NCBI GenBank assembly: GCA_026874595.1
Contig: CM049313.1
Location: 65,044,159-65,108,158 of the forward strand
Direction: 5' to 3'
Length of the DNA: 64,000 nt
Source of the DNA: Sipunculus nudus
Taxonomy: Eukaryota; Annelida; Sipuncula; Golfingiida; Sipunculidae
Every line of letters starts with the position of its first letter. Position 1 is the first letter of the stretch. Below, piece after piece: positions 51,754 through 62,827 of this stretch. Below the pieces are notes generated by a model. That model was given only the letters and a program-made list of their open reading frames with translations. It was not told the DNA's origin and ran no database searches. The translations under genes were made by a program, and so were the position numbers.

Positions 51754-52509
51754 TGTTACAGGTGCTCTTTTTATTATGTGACACGGGCGTAACTCCTGTT
51801 GTGGCGCTCGTGTCTGGCCGCGTATTACATTCTGTGTTTAATCCCTACTGGTTGAACTCTTGTTGTCGTGCTGGCTTGGGGCGAGATCATGTTAACACCA
51901 TGGTGTGTAGAGGCACGGCGAAGTCTTTCTAGAGAATTCCTGAAACGCGTGTTTACTGTGATTGCGCAAGATCTTATAGACTGTTCGAGAAGTGGAAAAT
52001 TCTCGGCTTGGGGTGAAGAGTATATAAGGGGGCTGTGTTTAAGCAGAGGGCAGAAAGAGAACAGCAATGCAGATTCCAGCGGACGCAGAAGCGTGTGTCG
52101 GACTCTAGGACCTTATCCGACTAAGCGGCAATTATAGATTTTCAAAGAGTTTCTCCTGGATTTTATGCATTTGGGTTGTAGCAAGAACTTGACACTGGAC
52201 TGTCATTTTCCGAGAGTTTACATTTAAAGGACTTATCTTTGTACACATACAGTATTTTCTCTGTGATTGTATTGACTTGTTGCTATACCGATGTTTTACT
52301 GTATAATTGTATTGATGTAGTGTATTGTATTGTTAGGGTTGTTTTTAAGAATAAATTATAGTTATTTTTTAACAAAAAAACATTGACTTCTTTATTCATT
52401 CCCCTAGAAATTTCATGCTGCCTAGTGTTATAGAATCTGATTTGTTTTTATCTCCATTACAAAATTTGTGTTCATCACGCATACGTGATCTGTCTATATT
52501 AGGTTCCGT

Positions 52510-52513
<4 letters not shown>
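51754..52513 (+). mobile_element. Solo LTR inserted in an AT repeat (copy B)
   Basis: A 760-bp unit begins tgttac and ends gtaaca (perfect 6-bp inverted ends). It is flanked by atat on both sides (51750-51753, 52514-52517), inside an interrupted (AT)n tract, so the duplication is consistent but not independent evidence. It is the better preserved relative of copy A at 2675-3392. It has a clear TATA box (tatataagg, 52021-52029) about 267 bp from the 5' end, followed by a cap-region ctgtgtttaagcagagg, and AATAAA at 52350-52355 about 160 bp from the 3' end, giving U3, R and U5 in normal order. No internal region is present. The 71-89 codon frames inside are not genes. Confidence 0.85.
52021..52029 (+). 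promoter_or_regulatory. LTR TATA box
   Basis: tatataagg in a GC-richer context inside solo LTR B. The homologous position in LTR A is mutated to tatgaatag. It probably marks the retrotransposon promoter; current activity is unknown. Confidence 0.5.

Positions 52514-52566
<53 letters not shown>
52514..52566. repeat. (AT)n microsatellite split by the solo LTR
   Basis: About 26 AT dinucleotides immediately 3' of solo LTR B. The 5' side of the LTR has a shorter (AT)n at 51741-51753, as if one tract had been split by the insertion. Confidence 0.9.
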
Positions 52567-52567
<1 letters not shown>

Positions 52568-52799
52568 TATGTTACTTAAATTTATATATATGTATGTATT
52601 TATAAATTTGATTAATTTTCAGAGAAATCAAGAAATGATAGTTTGTTGAGTTATCTGATATGCATGGTATTCAATAACTTGGATGTAATGCATCCAGCAA
52701 ATGACTGATCGATTGACAGTGATTGAGTGCATATATATATATGTATATATGTATATATTACATAGGGCATAGATTAAATTTCAACAGCAGCAACGTACC
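52567..52799. other. AT-rich spacer, left flank of the duplication
   Basis: Non-coding. Several atatat/gtatat runs (52731-52760) lie just upstream of the duplicated unit. Confidence 0.5.
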
Positions 52800-54051
52800 A
52801 TATGCAATGCTACGGACGCAATGCGCATGCTTCTTTTTGGAAAGCGGCATTTTTGCTATCAGACATACGACTCCCGATTCTCGGAGAATCGAGACGGGAG
52901 AAGTTTTATCATCATAATTTAAAAGCTTACTGTGCTGGGTAATCATGGGGGGTCACGGATATTGAATATATAGCACATAAGACCCAGGGTTGTTTCATAC
53001 TTGCTGATATTTACATAATAATTGAATAATGTACAAGGTCGTGATGCGGAAAATAAGTTCCTCCTGACGATCGCTCAGGGTAATCTCATCACTACACATT
53101 TCGGTAAGCATGGGCATCCAAGGCAAAGGCTACACGCATGACGCGCAACTTTAACTTTAATCACCTTCCAGGTCCAAGCATGCTTTGTCGTGTCTCACGC
53201 CGGGGTACAGCTGATTAAGGGTCAAGGTATCATCCAGTGTCAGATTAGTCAACTGGAGGCTCTCGGCTCTCATCTCTCTTCCTTTATTTGTCTATTTAAT
53301 GTAGACAGTTTTGAAATTGCATATATACTATTGATTTATTATATACATAAATTTAAATTCACTGGACATTAATTTACAAAAGCGTTGGTTTTAGGAAGCC
53401 GTTCAAACACTACTGCTCAGCTCAAGTTACACTATTTACAAGGGTACAGCATGTTCTTTTTTGGTTGCTTTCTGTTAACAGGGTGCACTGAAAATTGGTA
53501 CCTTGAATATTTAATTCAGTGCATTTGTAAAGCCGGTCGTGATTTTTCAGACATGTATCATATTATCAGATTGTATGCCCCTCCATTTTGAAGCACAGCA
53601 ATTGAAGGGACCTCTTGTCTTCATTTTAGGAAACGACTCATATTAGTTATAAATCTTCCGACAAATCGGTCATTTCATAAAGCCAGTTACTTATTTTCCT
53701 TTAGATGCACACATTTATATAAAGACTCCATAAAGCTAAGTGTCTTTATGTACGGAATGCAGCATGTGGAAAAAAACGATATTGACTACATAAGTAATGT
53801 GAGCATCCTTATGCATGCGGAAATGTGTATCCGGTAAATCGAATCGCTGCATGTAGCGATTTTTTGCTGGGCCCGGGTGGTATCCAGGAGCAACACATAG
53901 AAAACAAGCATCTCAACACGCATTCCGCATGCCACATTTCACATGCCACATTCCACATTTCTGTACTTAAGGAATCTTTTTCTTTATTTTAATATTTGTT
54001 GTTAGAGGAAACCGCCTCCAATTTAATGATAGCTTTTCTAAGTATATGCAT

Positions 54052-54360
54052 CTGCAGAATTCCATTCCGGTTTCGGACTACTTGACAGGGCAGTATCACA
54101 CACTTCCTCTCATAATATATCCTGATGTTAACCAGACCAGGTGAATACTGCACCTACGGGCCCTGGGTGTGTTGGCGTCCGTTTGCTGTGTCATACCACC
54201 GAGGAACCCCCGAAAGGCGCACTCATTTGTGAGTGAAACACGGTCGTATGGCACGGCGTTCCTATTAAGCCTGCAGAGCGCTCACCGCCTCGGCTGAGAT
54301 TCGAACTCACTATCTCCCGGCGTTGAGTCATGTGCTCTACTCTTGAGCTACAAAAGCCGG
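54052..54360 (-). mobile_element. tRNA-derived SINE, in duplication copy 1
   Basis: On the minus strand the head reads ccggcttttgtagctcaaga and continues with a pol III box A type block (tagctcaagagtagagca, 54350-54333) and a box B (gagttcgaatctc, 54308-54296). A non-tRNA body follows (gagtgcgcctttcgggggtt, cccagggcccgtaggtgcag, tgccctgtcaagtagtccga) ending in aattctgca. The body matches the SINE at 18666-18847. The anticodon and acceptor arms do not pair properly, so this is not a functional tRNA gene. The SINE subfamily is not assigned. It requires LINE machinery supplied elsewhere. Confidence 0.75.
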
Positions 54361-54383
54361 TTACATAAGGAAACTTAGTTTAA

Positions 54384-54666
54384 AGCAGCGTTTCCATGTG
54401 CGCGTATATGCATATATGCGTGAACTGGCAGACGTATATAAATTTTTGTAGAGTGGATCAAGCAGGCCTTCCACAAAAAGATGGAGGAATTACGTCATTT
54501 TACCCTGAATCCCTGAGTTCACGCAGACCCTACGCAGACCCTAAACCGCTCATGTGCCGATTTTCACGCATATACGCACATATACGTGTATACGCTGACG
54601 GACACATGGAAACGCCCCAGTTACAAAATCATATGAGCGATTTTTCACGCACATGGAAACGCTGCT
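54384..54666. mobile_element. TAA-flanked MITE with perfect 19-bp TIRs, in duplication copy 1
   Basis: A 283-bp element. The left terminus AGCAGCGTTTCCATGTGCG (54384-54402) is the exact reverse complement of the right terminus (54648-54666), flanked by TAA on both sides (54381-54383, 54667-54669). A 3-bp TWA duplication with perfect TIRs fits PIF/Harbinger. If the flank is instead read as TTAA, the termini become unequal by one base. A second inverted block, cacatggaaacg, lies at about 54602-54613. It has no transposase. A 93-codon frame crosses the element by chance. It sits 20 bp beyond the SINE head. Confidence 0.88.
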
Positions 54667-56629
54667 TAAGTCGATGACACTTAATTGCTCCTTGTCTGCT
54701 AGTGACCACCGTGTATTTATAAATATAGACACGAGCCTGAACCGTCTATATGAAGCAAAGTCTAGATAAGAAAAACTGTGTCTAGAGCAATTCTTAGTCT
54801 ACAGTAACAAATAAAAACTGTAACTAGAAGCATATGTATGAGTAAAGCTCCTGTGGGTCACAGCTAGCGTCTGATTAGTGGTGAGTTATGCGAGTTGAAT
54901 GATGTTATATCTACTTTAGGGAGCAGGTAAACAAACTTGAAGCCAAGATGTCTGTTTGAGATAATCATCAGACAGAGTCCACTTGGTGGCTTAAGCTCAG
55001 TCAGGTACATTGATATATATTCAAGACAGGGTTGACGGACATCAAAATGCACGTTACCCTGAGCAAAAGGTTCAGCAGTTAATGGTGACTTTGTAGGATT
55101 TTCCCCACGGATGATATAAAACAACACAGGAATTTAAGTTTAAGATGACTAAATGGCCGAAAAGTCTGTCCAAATTTGGAACGGTTGTTTTTACTACACC
55201 AAACATATACCGCCAGTCATTTTAGTGTAATGTGATAACCAGGGAGCTAGAACATTCGCGGCGGCTACTATAGTTTCACCTCATGTCGATTACCGTTTAG
55301 TCTCTTATAGCAGGTCAAAATGACTTTACAAGGTGCCGTTCCATGCTTGAGCAACGTGGCCACCATTTGGAATCTTCAGACACCTAAGAAAAAGGGACGC
55401 TTTTGCACTATGTCCCAGGACAGCCTATTTAACCATATCGGGGAAGCTTGTTAAGGGGTCAGACCATTTATAGTTAAATGGGATGGTAGGTAGCTCTGAT
55501 ATCTTACAACGTAAGATGGAAGAATGCAAAATCAAAGCACAGAAGTACAAAGATATATCCGTTTAGGCTAGACGTTCACAGAGCGATCACTGGAAGCGAC
55601 CCACCCGACGCCCACAACTCGGGGATAATGGAGAACCGGCCACTGAGTGTATGGCTCTGAGAATTAGGTCAAGGTCACAAGGAAAATTTCAGGTGCAAAT
55701 GTGTGTGTCACTATGACTTATATTGTGCCCACAGGTCAATCTAACACAAATACGAACAGAAGAAAGAAAAATAGTTTGCACTCTGAGGGACATAAAAAAA
55801 TCCACCCAAAATTTTTACCCACATATTAAGGTAGAAAAAACCCTAATAAACCTCTGTACGCCTTCCCTCGATACGGAGGAGGGGTTGGGGTGGGGAGGGT
55901 TAATAAACTGCACGGGGACCCTGCAACACTGGTTTCATGCTTACAACCTCGGTATAAAGTCTTAAACTACAACCATCAGTCAAGGTCATCGGTTGGTCAG
56001 TCCAGCGCGCGTAGCTGGCTACAATAAAAATTTGGTCACAACAGTCTCGCACCAAAATTTGAATCGAGACGACACTGCGTGGAACCACACGGGCAATCCA
56101 TCAACACCCATAGCGCGCTGACACGGATCCTTTGACATTGAGCCAAACTAACTGGATGAAGGAAGCCGGCCTATTATTCCCAAGCAGTAACGAACCTCGC
56201 CCTGGGAGCATATATAGACATATATTCCCATGGCCTGACAGTACATGGATTGTGCACGAGTTACGAATTATACGTTAAATATAAAAACAACAGAATGGTT
56301 TCCAGCTACAAGGGAGGTATTTTTTCGTGCAGAACTGGAAGGGTGCGAACAATTTGAACTAGAATTTTGTTCGCATATGAGCCGAGCTCGTTGCAGCAAA
56401 CAAAGCTGCTGTTCCGTGGTCAAATAAAGTTATCGAAATAGCTAACAGAACCCTGCAGATACAGCCAAGCAGCTTGGGCGAATGAATTTCATACTCACCA
56501 TATCCCTAGGTAAGCCCTTCGTTCCATAACATTTATGTAGACAGAGTAGAAGGTTTTTTTGTAGAACAATGCATTTTAATCTTGTAGAGGAAATAGCGTA
56601 CACGGCCGTGACATTGTTAGAGCAGGAGA

Positions 56630-56644
56630 ATATATGCATATGCA
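56630..56644. other. 15-bp junction between the duplicated copies
   Basis: The filler atatatgcatatgca belongs to neither copy. It repeats the atatgca motif that begins the next copy (atatgcaatgc), which looks like templated insertion at a non-homologous joint. Confidence 0.8.
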
Positions 56645-57896
56645 ATATGCAATGCTACGGACGCAATGCGCATGCTTCTTTTTGGAAAGCGGCATTTTTG
56701 CTATCAGACATACGACTCCCGATTCTCGGAGAATCGAGACGGGAGAAGTTTTATCATCATAATTTAAAAGCTTACTGTGCTGGGTAATCATGGGGGGTCA
56801 CGGATATTGAATATATAGCACATAAGACCCAGGGTTGTTTCATACTTGCTGATATTTACATAATAATTGAATAATGTACAAGGTCGTGATGCGGAAAATA
56901 AGTTCCTCCTGACGATCGCTCAGGGTAATCTCATCACTACACATTTCGGTAAGCATGGGCATCCAAGGCAAAGGCTACACGCATGACGCGCAACTTTAAC
57001 TTTAATCACCTTCCAGGTCCAAGCATGCTTTGTCGTGTCTCACGCCGGGGTACAGCTGATTAAGGGTCAAGGTATCATCCAGTGTCAGATTAGTCAACTG
57101 GAGGCTCTCGGCTCTCATCTCTCTTCCTTTATTTGTCTATTTAATGTAGACAGTTTTGAAATTGCATATATACTATTGATTTATTATATACATAAATTTA
57201 AATTCACTGGACATTAATTTACAAAAGCGTTGGTTTTAGGAAGCCGTTCAAACACTACTGCTCAGCTCAAGTTACACTATTTACAAGGGTACAGCATGTT
57301 CTTTTTTGGTTGCTTTCTGTTAACAGGGTGCACTGAAAATTGGTACCTTGAATATTTAATTCAGTGCATTTGTAAAGCCGGTCGTGATTTTTCAGACATG
57401 TATCATATTATCAGATTGTATGCCCCTCCATTTTGAAGCACAGCAATTGAAGGGACCTCTTGTCTTCATTTTAGGAAACGACTCATATTAGTTATAAATC
57501 TTCCGACAAATCGGTCATTTCATAAAGCCAGTTACTTATTTTCCTTTAGATGCACACATTTATATAAAGACTCCATAAAGCTAAGTGTCTTTATGTACGG
57601 AATGCAGCATGTGGAAAAAAACGATATTGACTACATAAGTAATGTGAGCATCCTTATGCATGCGGAAATGTGTATCCGGTAAATCGAATCGCTGCATGTA
57701 GCGATTTTTTGCTGGGCCCGGGTGGTATCCAGGAGCAACACATAGAAAACAAGCATCTCAACACGCATTCCGCATGCCACATTTCACATGCCACATTCCA
57801 CATTTCTGTACTTAAGGAATCTTTTTCTTTATTTTAATATTTGTTGTTAGAGGAAACCGCCTCCAATTTAATGATAGCTTTTCTAAGTATATGCAT

Positions 57897-58205
57897 CTGC
57901 AGAATTCCATTCCGGTTTCGGACTACTTGACAGGGCAGTATCACACACTTCCTCTCATAATATATCCTGATGTTAACCAGACCAGGTGAATACTGCACCT
58001 ACGGGCCCTGGGTGTGTTGGCGTCCGTTTGCTGTGTCATACCACCGAGGAACCCCCGAAAGGCGCACTCATTTGTGAGTGAAACACGGTCGTATGGCACG
58101 GCGTTCCTATTAAGCCTGCAGAGCGCTCACCGCCTCGGCTGAGATTCGAACTCACTATCTCCCGGCGTTGAGTCATGTGCTCTACTCTTGAGCTACAAAA
58201 GCCGG
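57897..58205 (-). mobile_element. tRNA-derived SINE, in duplication copy 2
   Basis: The same SINE as at 54052-54360, shifted by 3845 bp as part of the duplication rather than by transposition. Confidence 0.75.
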
Positions 58206-58228
58206 TTACATAAGGAAACTTAGTTTAA

Positions 58229-58511
58229 AGCAGCGTTTCCATGTGCGCGTATATGCATATATGCGTGAACTGGCAGACGTATATAAATTTTTGTAGAGTG
58301 GATCAAGCAGGCCTTCCACAAAAAGATGGAGGAATTACGTCATTTTACCCTGAATCCCTGAGTTCACGCAGACCCTACGCAGACCCTAAACCGCTCATGT
58401 GCCGATTTTCACGCATATACGCACATATACGTGTATACGCTGACGGACACATGGAAACGCCCCAGTTACAAAATCATATGAGCGATTTTTCACGCACATG
58501 GAAACGCTGCT
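58229..58511. mobile_element. TAA-flanked MITE, in duplication copy 2
   Basis: The same element as at 54384-54666 with identical TIRs and TAA flanks (58226-58228, 58512-58514), copied with the 3.8-kb unit. Confidence 0.88.
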
Positions 58512-60474
58512 TAAGTCGATGACACTTAATTGCTCCTTGTCTGCTAGTGACCACCGTGTATTTATAAATATAGACACGAGCCTGAACCGTCTATATGAAG
58601 CAAAGTCTAGATAAGAAAAACTGTGTCTAGAGCAATTCTTAGTCTACAGTAACAAATAAAAACTGTAACTAGAAGCATATGTATGAGTAAAGCTCCTGTG
58701 GGTCACAGCTAGCGTCTGATTAGTGGTGAGTTATGCGAGTTGAATGATGTTATATCTACTTTAGGGAGCAGGTAAACAAACTTGAAGCCAAGATGTCTGT
58801 TTGAGATAATCATCAGACAGAGTCCACTTGGTGGCTTAAGCTCAGTCAGGTACATTGATATATATTCAAGACAGGGTTGACGGACATCAAAATGCACGTT
58901 ACCCTGAGCAAAAGGTTCAGCAGTTAATGGTGACTTTGTAGGATTTTCCCCACGGATGATATAAAACAACACAGGAATTTAAGTTTAAGATGACTAAATG
59001 GCCGAAAAGTCTGTCCAAATTTGGAACGGTTGTTTTTACTACACCAAACATATACCGCCAGTCATTTTAGTGTAATGTGATAACCAGGGAGCTAGAACAT
59101 TCGCGGCGGCTACTATAGTTTCACCTCATGTCGATTACCGTTTAGTCTCTTATAGCAGGTCAAAATGACTTTACAAGGTGCCGTTCCATGCTTGAGCAAC
59201 GTGGCCACCATTTGGAATCTTCAGACACCTAAGAAAAAGGGACGCTTTTGCACTATGTCCCAGGACAGCCTATTTAACCATATCGGGGAAGCTTGTTAAG
59301 GGGTCAGACCATTTATAGTTAAATGGGATGGTAGGTAGCTCTGATATCTTACAACGTAAGATGGAAGAATGCAAAATCAAAGCACAGAAGTACAAAGATA
59401 TATCCGTTTAGGCTAGACGTTCACAGAGCGATCACTGGAAGCGACCCACCCGACGCCCACAACTCGGGGATAATGGAGAACCGGCCACTGAGTGTATGGC
59501 TCTGAGAATTAGGTCAAGGTCACAAGGAAAATTTCAGGTGCAAATGTGTGTGTCACTATGACTTATATTGTGCCCACAGGTCAATCTAACACAAATACGA
59601 ACAGAAGAAAGAAAAATAGTTTGCACTCTGAGGGACATAAAAAAATCCACCCAAAATTTTTACCCACATATTAAGGTAGAAAAAACCCTAATAAACCTCT
59701 GTACGCCTTCCCTCGATACGGAGGAGGGGTTGGGGTGGGGAGGGTTAATAAACTGCACGGGGACCCTGCAACACTGGTTTCATGCTTACAACCTCGGTAT
59801 AAAGTCTTAAACTACAACCATCAGTCAAGGTCATCGATTGGTCAGTCCAGCGCGCGTAGCTGGCTACAATAAAAATTTGGTCACAACAGTCTCGCACCAA
59901 AATTTGAATCGAGACGACACTGCGTGGAACCACACGGGCAATCCATCAACACCCATAGCGCGCTGACACGGATCCTTTGACATTGAGCCAAACTAACTGG
60001 ATGAAGGAAGCCGGCCTATTATTCCCAAGCAGTAACGAACCTCGCCCTGGGAGCATATATAGACATATATTCCCATGGCCTGACAGTACATGGATTGTGC
60101 ACGAGTTACGAATTATACGTTAAATATAAAAACAACAGAATGGTTTCCAGCTACAAGGGAGGTATTTTTTCGTGCAGAACTGGAAGGGTGCGAACAATTT
60201 GAACTAGAATTTTGTTCGCATATGAGCCGAGCTCGTTGCAGCAAACAAAGCTGCTGTTCCGTGGTCAAATAAAGTTATCGAAATAGCTAACAGAACCCTG
60301 CAGATACAGCCAAGCAGCTTGGGCGAATGAATTTCATACTCACCATATCCCTAGGTAAGCCCTTCGTTCCATAACATTTATGTAGACAGAGTAGAAGGTT
60401 TTTTTGTAGAACAATGCATTTTAATCTTGTAGAGGAAATAGCGTACACGGCCGTGACATTGTTAGAGCAGGAGA

Positions 60475-61089
60475 CATTGTTAGAGTCGGACACATATTTA
60501 TAACTACAGAGGAATCAGTCATCTTTCTGTCCGGTTTTTATTAGAGCTGTAAGAGCTATTAAAATGTTATCTCAGAATAAATTAGATTTTATTAAATATG
60601 ACAAACAGGATGTTTTCCAGACCTAATGTGGCATTCATGCTTAAGGAGAGTGTAGTTTTTTTACTTAAAGCTTACTTAAATATTTTGCTATTTTTTGTTT
60701 AAAATCAATTCTAGTTAATTAGGCCTTTGCCTTATTCCTTCATTGCTGCATACCATTTGGATATGATCTGCAAATTTATATATCAATGGGCACCACAGCA
60801 ACGTGGAACATATTACAGCTTGTACTTGGTATACGGTCAGCATACATTATGGTATCTACAATATTCCCGGTTACAGATGTACCCGAAACCCATGCTTTGT
60901 CGCAAATATATAACAGACTTACAGAAATAAGTTGGTTTTTTTTTGTGCGTGCGTGTGTGTGTGTGCATGTGAGGCAAAAAGAACACACGTGATCTCCAAA
61001 TGTGCAGTTTATTCACTGAGGAGCCAAACAAGGAATGAATCATGATGCGTTTTACAAAACTGTCTTGAGCATTTTAAGGTAAAAATGCA
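60475..61089. other. Non-coding spacer between duplication and DIRS-like element
   Basis: AT-rich with a short (GT)n at about 60946-60966. The methyltransferase and recombinase parts of the adjacent retroelement would be expected on the minus strand here but nothing similar is visible. Confidence 0.5.
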
Positions 61090-62530
61090 TTATTTTGAAA
61101 ATTCCAAAGTGTAGTAATTCAATACGCGTGTACGGAGATCCCTGTTGTCTACTATAGAGGAGGCTAGATTAGCCATGGGCTTTTGACCAAGGATATGTGC
61201 TGCTGAAATCCAGATATTTCTTGAAAGGCACCAATCCCAGATCTTTCTGGTCAACTTGAAAAAGGTTTGGTTTATTCCCTCCTTGTTTGTTAATATAAGC
61301 AACAGCTGTAGTGTTATCTACCTGGATTCCTATATGTACCCTTTTAAAAGTTAACGGCTAGGAACACCACCAGAAGTTCAAGGTAATTTATGTGATCATC
61401 CCTCTCCCAGCTATTCCAGGTTCCATGGGTATCATGATCCCGTAAGACTCCCCCCACCCACCCCCATTCTGAATTGCTGGCATCTGTTTTAAGGAGTAGA
61501 TCTGGTTCGGTAGGTCTCATTGGTTTATGAATTGAATGTGCATGTTCAACCCACCAATGTAAGTCCTGTTTGGCTGCCTCAGACACTGTCATGATGGCAT
61601 CAAAATTCCCTTTATTAGAGTTTAGGGCGTTTATTTTCTCCAGTTCTAAGCACTTGCACCTGAGTGGTCCGGTGCTAGCAGCAGCACAACATGACAGTAA
61701 ATACCCAAGTATTTCTGCCACATGTCTAATAGTAGTTTCTGGCTTGTCTATCAGTATTATGCACTGTTTGGCCAAATTATCTGCCTTATCCTTGGTTAGC
61801 GAAATTGTCATAGTCTGAGAGTTCAGTATGAACCCAAGAAATTTAAGTTATGTGGATGGTTCTAATACTGACTTGTCGGTATGAATTATGAAACCTAAAT
61901 CCTTAAAAAGTTTACTGGTAACATTCACATTTTGTTTGCAATCCGAAAAACTTTCCCCAATCAGCAAGGAATCATCAATGTAAGCTACAATAATATGGCC
62001 CTGTTTCCTAAGAAAAGAGTAAACAGGCTCCATCAATTTTGTGAACATCCTAGGCCCTGATGCGAGTCCTTTGGGCAAGACAGTGAACTGGTAGACTTGA
62101 TCTTGCCACAAAAATTGAGATATCTTTTGTGGTCCTGATGAAAAGGTACGCTATATAATAAGCGTCCTTTAGATCAACTGAGACCATAAAACATCCTGGG
62201 AAAACTAAGTCTACCGCATTTTGGATGGATTCCATCTTAAAATGACGGTACTCAATTGATTCATTAAGAAACTTCAGGTTAAGTATGACCCTATGTGACC
62301 CATCTCTCTTCTCTCTAATGAAAATATTCGAAAAACATTGTCTGGAGCAGGTACAGCATTTTTAATCTCCCCATTTTCTAACAGTAAGGCAATTTCCTTA
62401 TTGATGACCTCTGTCTCTAAATCATTGAACTTAATGGGTCTTGGAATGAAATGCTGTTCTGGCATGGTATGATTTACAAATTCCAACTCCCCAATTCTAT
62501 ATGAAAAACTTCAACCTGCCACCAACTTTA
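61090..62530 (-). pseudogene. DIRS-like retrotransposon reverse transcriptase/RNase H, broken
   Basis: Pieces of a DIRS-type polymerase lie in order on the minus strand in shifting frames. They are: a GGRLKFF remnant typical of the DIRS RT start (about 62530-62505); an N-terminal RT segment with the PRPIKFND block (62486-62274); a segment with VSVDLKDAYY (62235 to about 62110); the palm segment with VLPKGLASGPRMFTKL and catalytic YIDD (62111-61848, YIDD at about 61982-61971); after an in-frame TAA, LKFLGFIL, a connection region and RNase H with KTDASNSEWGW and HINYLEL (61847-61344); then a shifted RNase H end with VDNTTAVAYIN and WISAAHI (to 61090). At least one stop and several frameshifts make it non-functional. 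DIRS elements replicate through RT and integrate with a tyrosine recombinase rather than an integrase; that recombinase and the methyltransferase-like domain are absent here. Confidence 0.85.
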
Positions 62531-62827
62531 TCACATTTGACATATGAAGGACTGGGTTTCAAGAGTGCTTTATCGTTGTTAAACTGTTTTTGAGGTACGT
62601 AACATCTCGACTAGTCTCATTTGTAAAATTTGATAGTACACTTGCCTTTGTTGTTGTCAAATTTGAGTTCCCTTCCAGTATGGTTTATGACGATAACTCG
62701 CCTTTCCGCCTCTCTGTGGCTGGGTCTGGCGAGCCTTGAACCCTAAAAAAGGCCTGTTAACTGGTGTTTTCCCTTTCTTACTGGGGTGCCTGTCAGAGCT
62801 TGTCCTGAACTGTGTGTGTCCCACAAG

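Larger units (their letters stand above)
52800..56629 (+). repeat. Tandem duplication, copy 1 (3830 bp)
   Basis: Collinear with 56645-60474 at a constant offset of 3845 bp, so no insertion or deletion separates the copies. The only substitution found is G at 55992 versus A at 59837. The unit contains a SINE (54052-54360), a TAA-flanked MITE (54384-54666), an imperfect inverted repeat around 53733-53985, and otherwise non-coding sequence. No frame exceeds 93 codons and none is recognised. Such identity implies a very recent event, an allelic copy placed in tandem by the assembler, or a copy-number variant. Confidence 0.97.
56645..60474 (+). repeat. Tandem duplication, copy 2 (3830 bp)
   Basis: Second copy of the unit at 52800-56629. 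It ends after gcaggaga. The next bases (cattgttagag) repeat a motif found 20 bp earlier inside the unit, so the native right border itself contains a short direct repeat. Confidence 0.97.

Noticed and set aside
54296-54360. A tRNA gene on the minus strand (box A and box B present)
   Set aside because: The anticodon and acceptor stems do not pair, and the sequence continues into a SINE body shared with 18666-18847.
61570-61818. Plus-strand frames within the DIRS-like region (also 63489-63824)
   Set aside because: Antisense shadows of the RT/RNase H and Gag frames.
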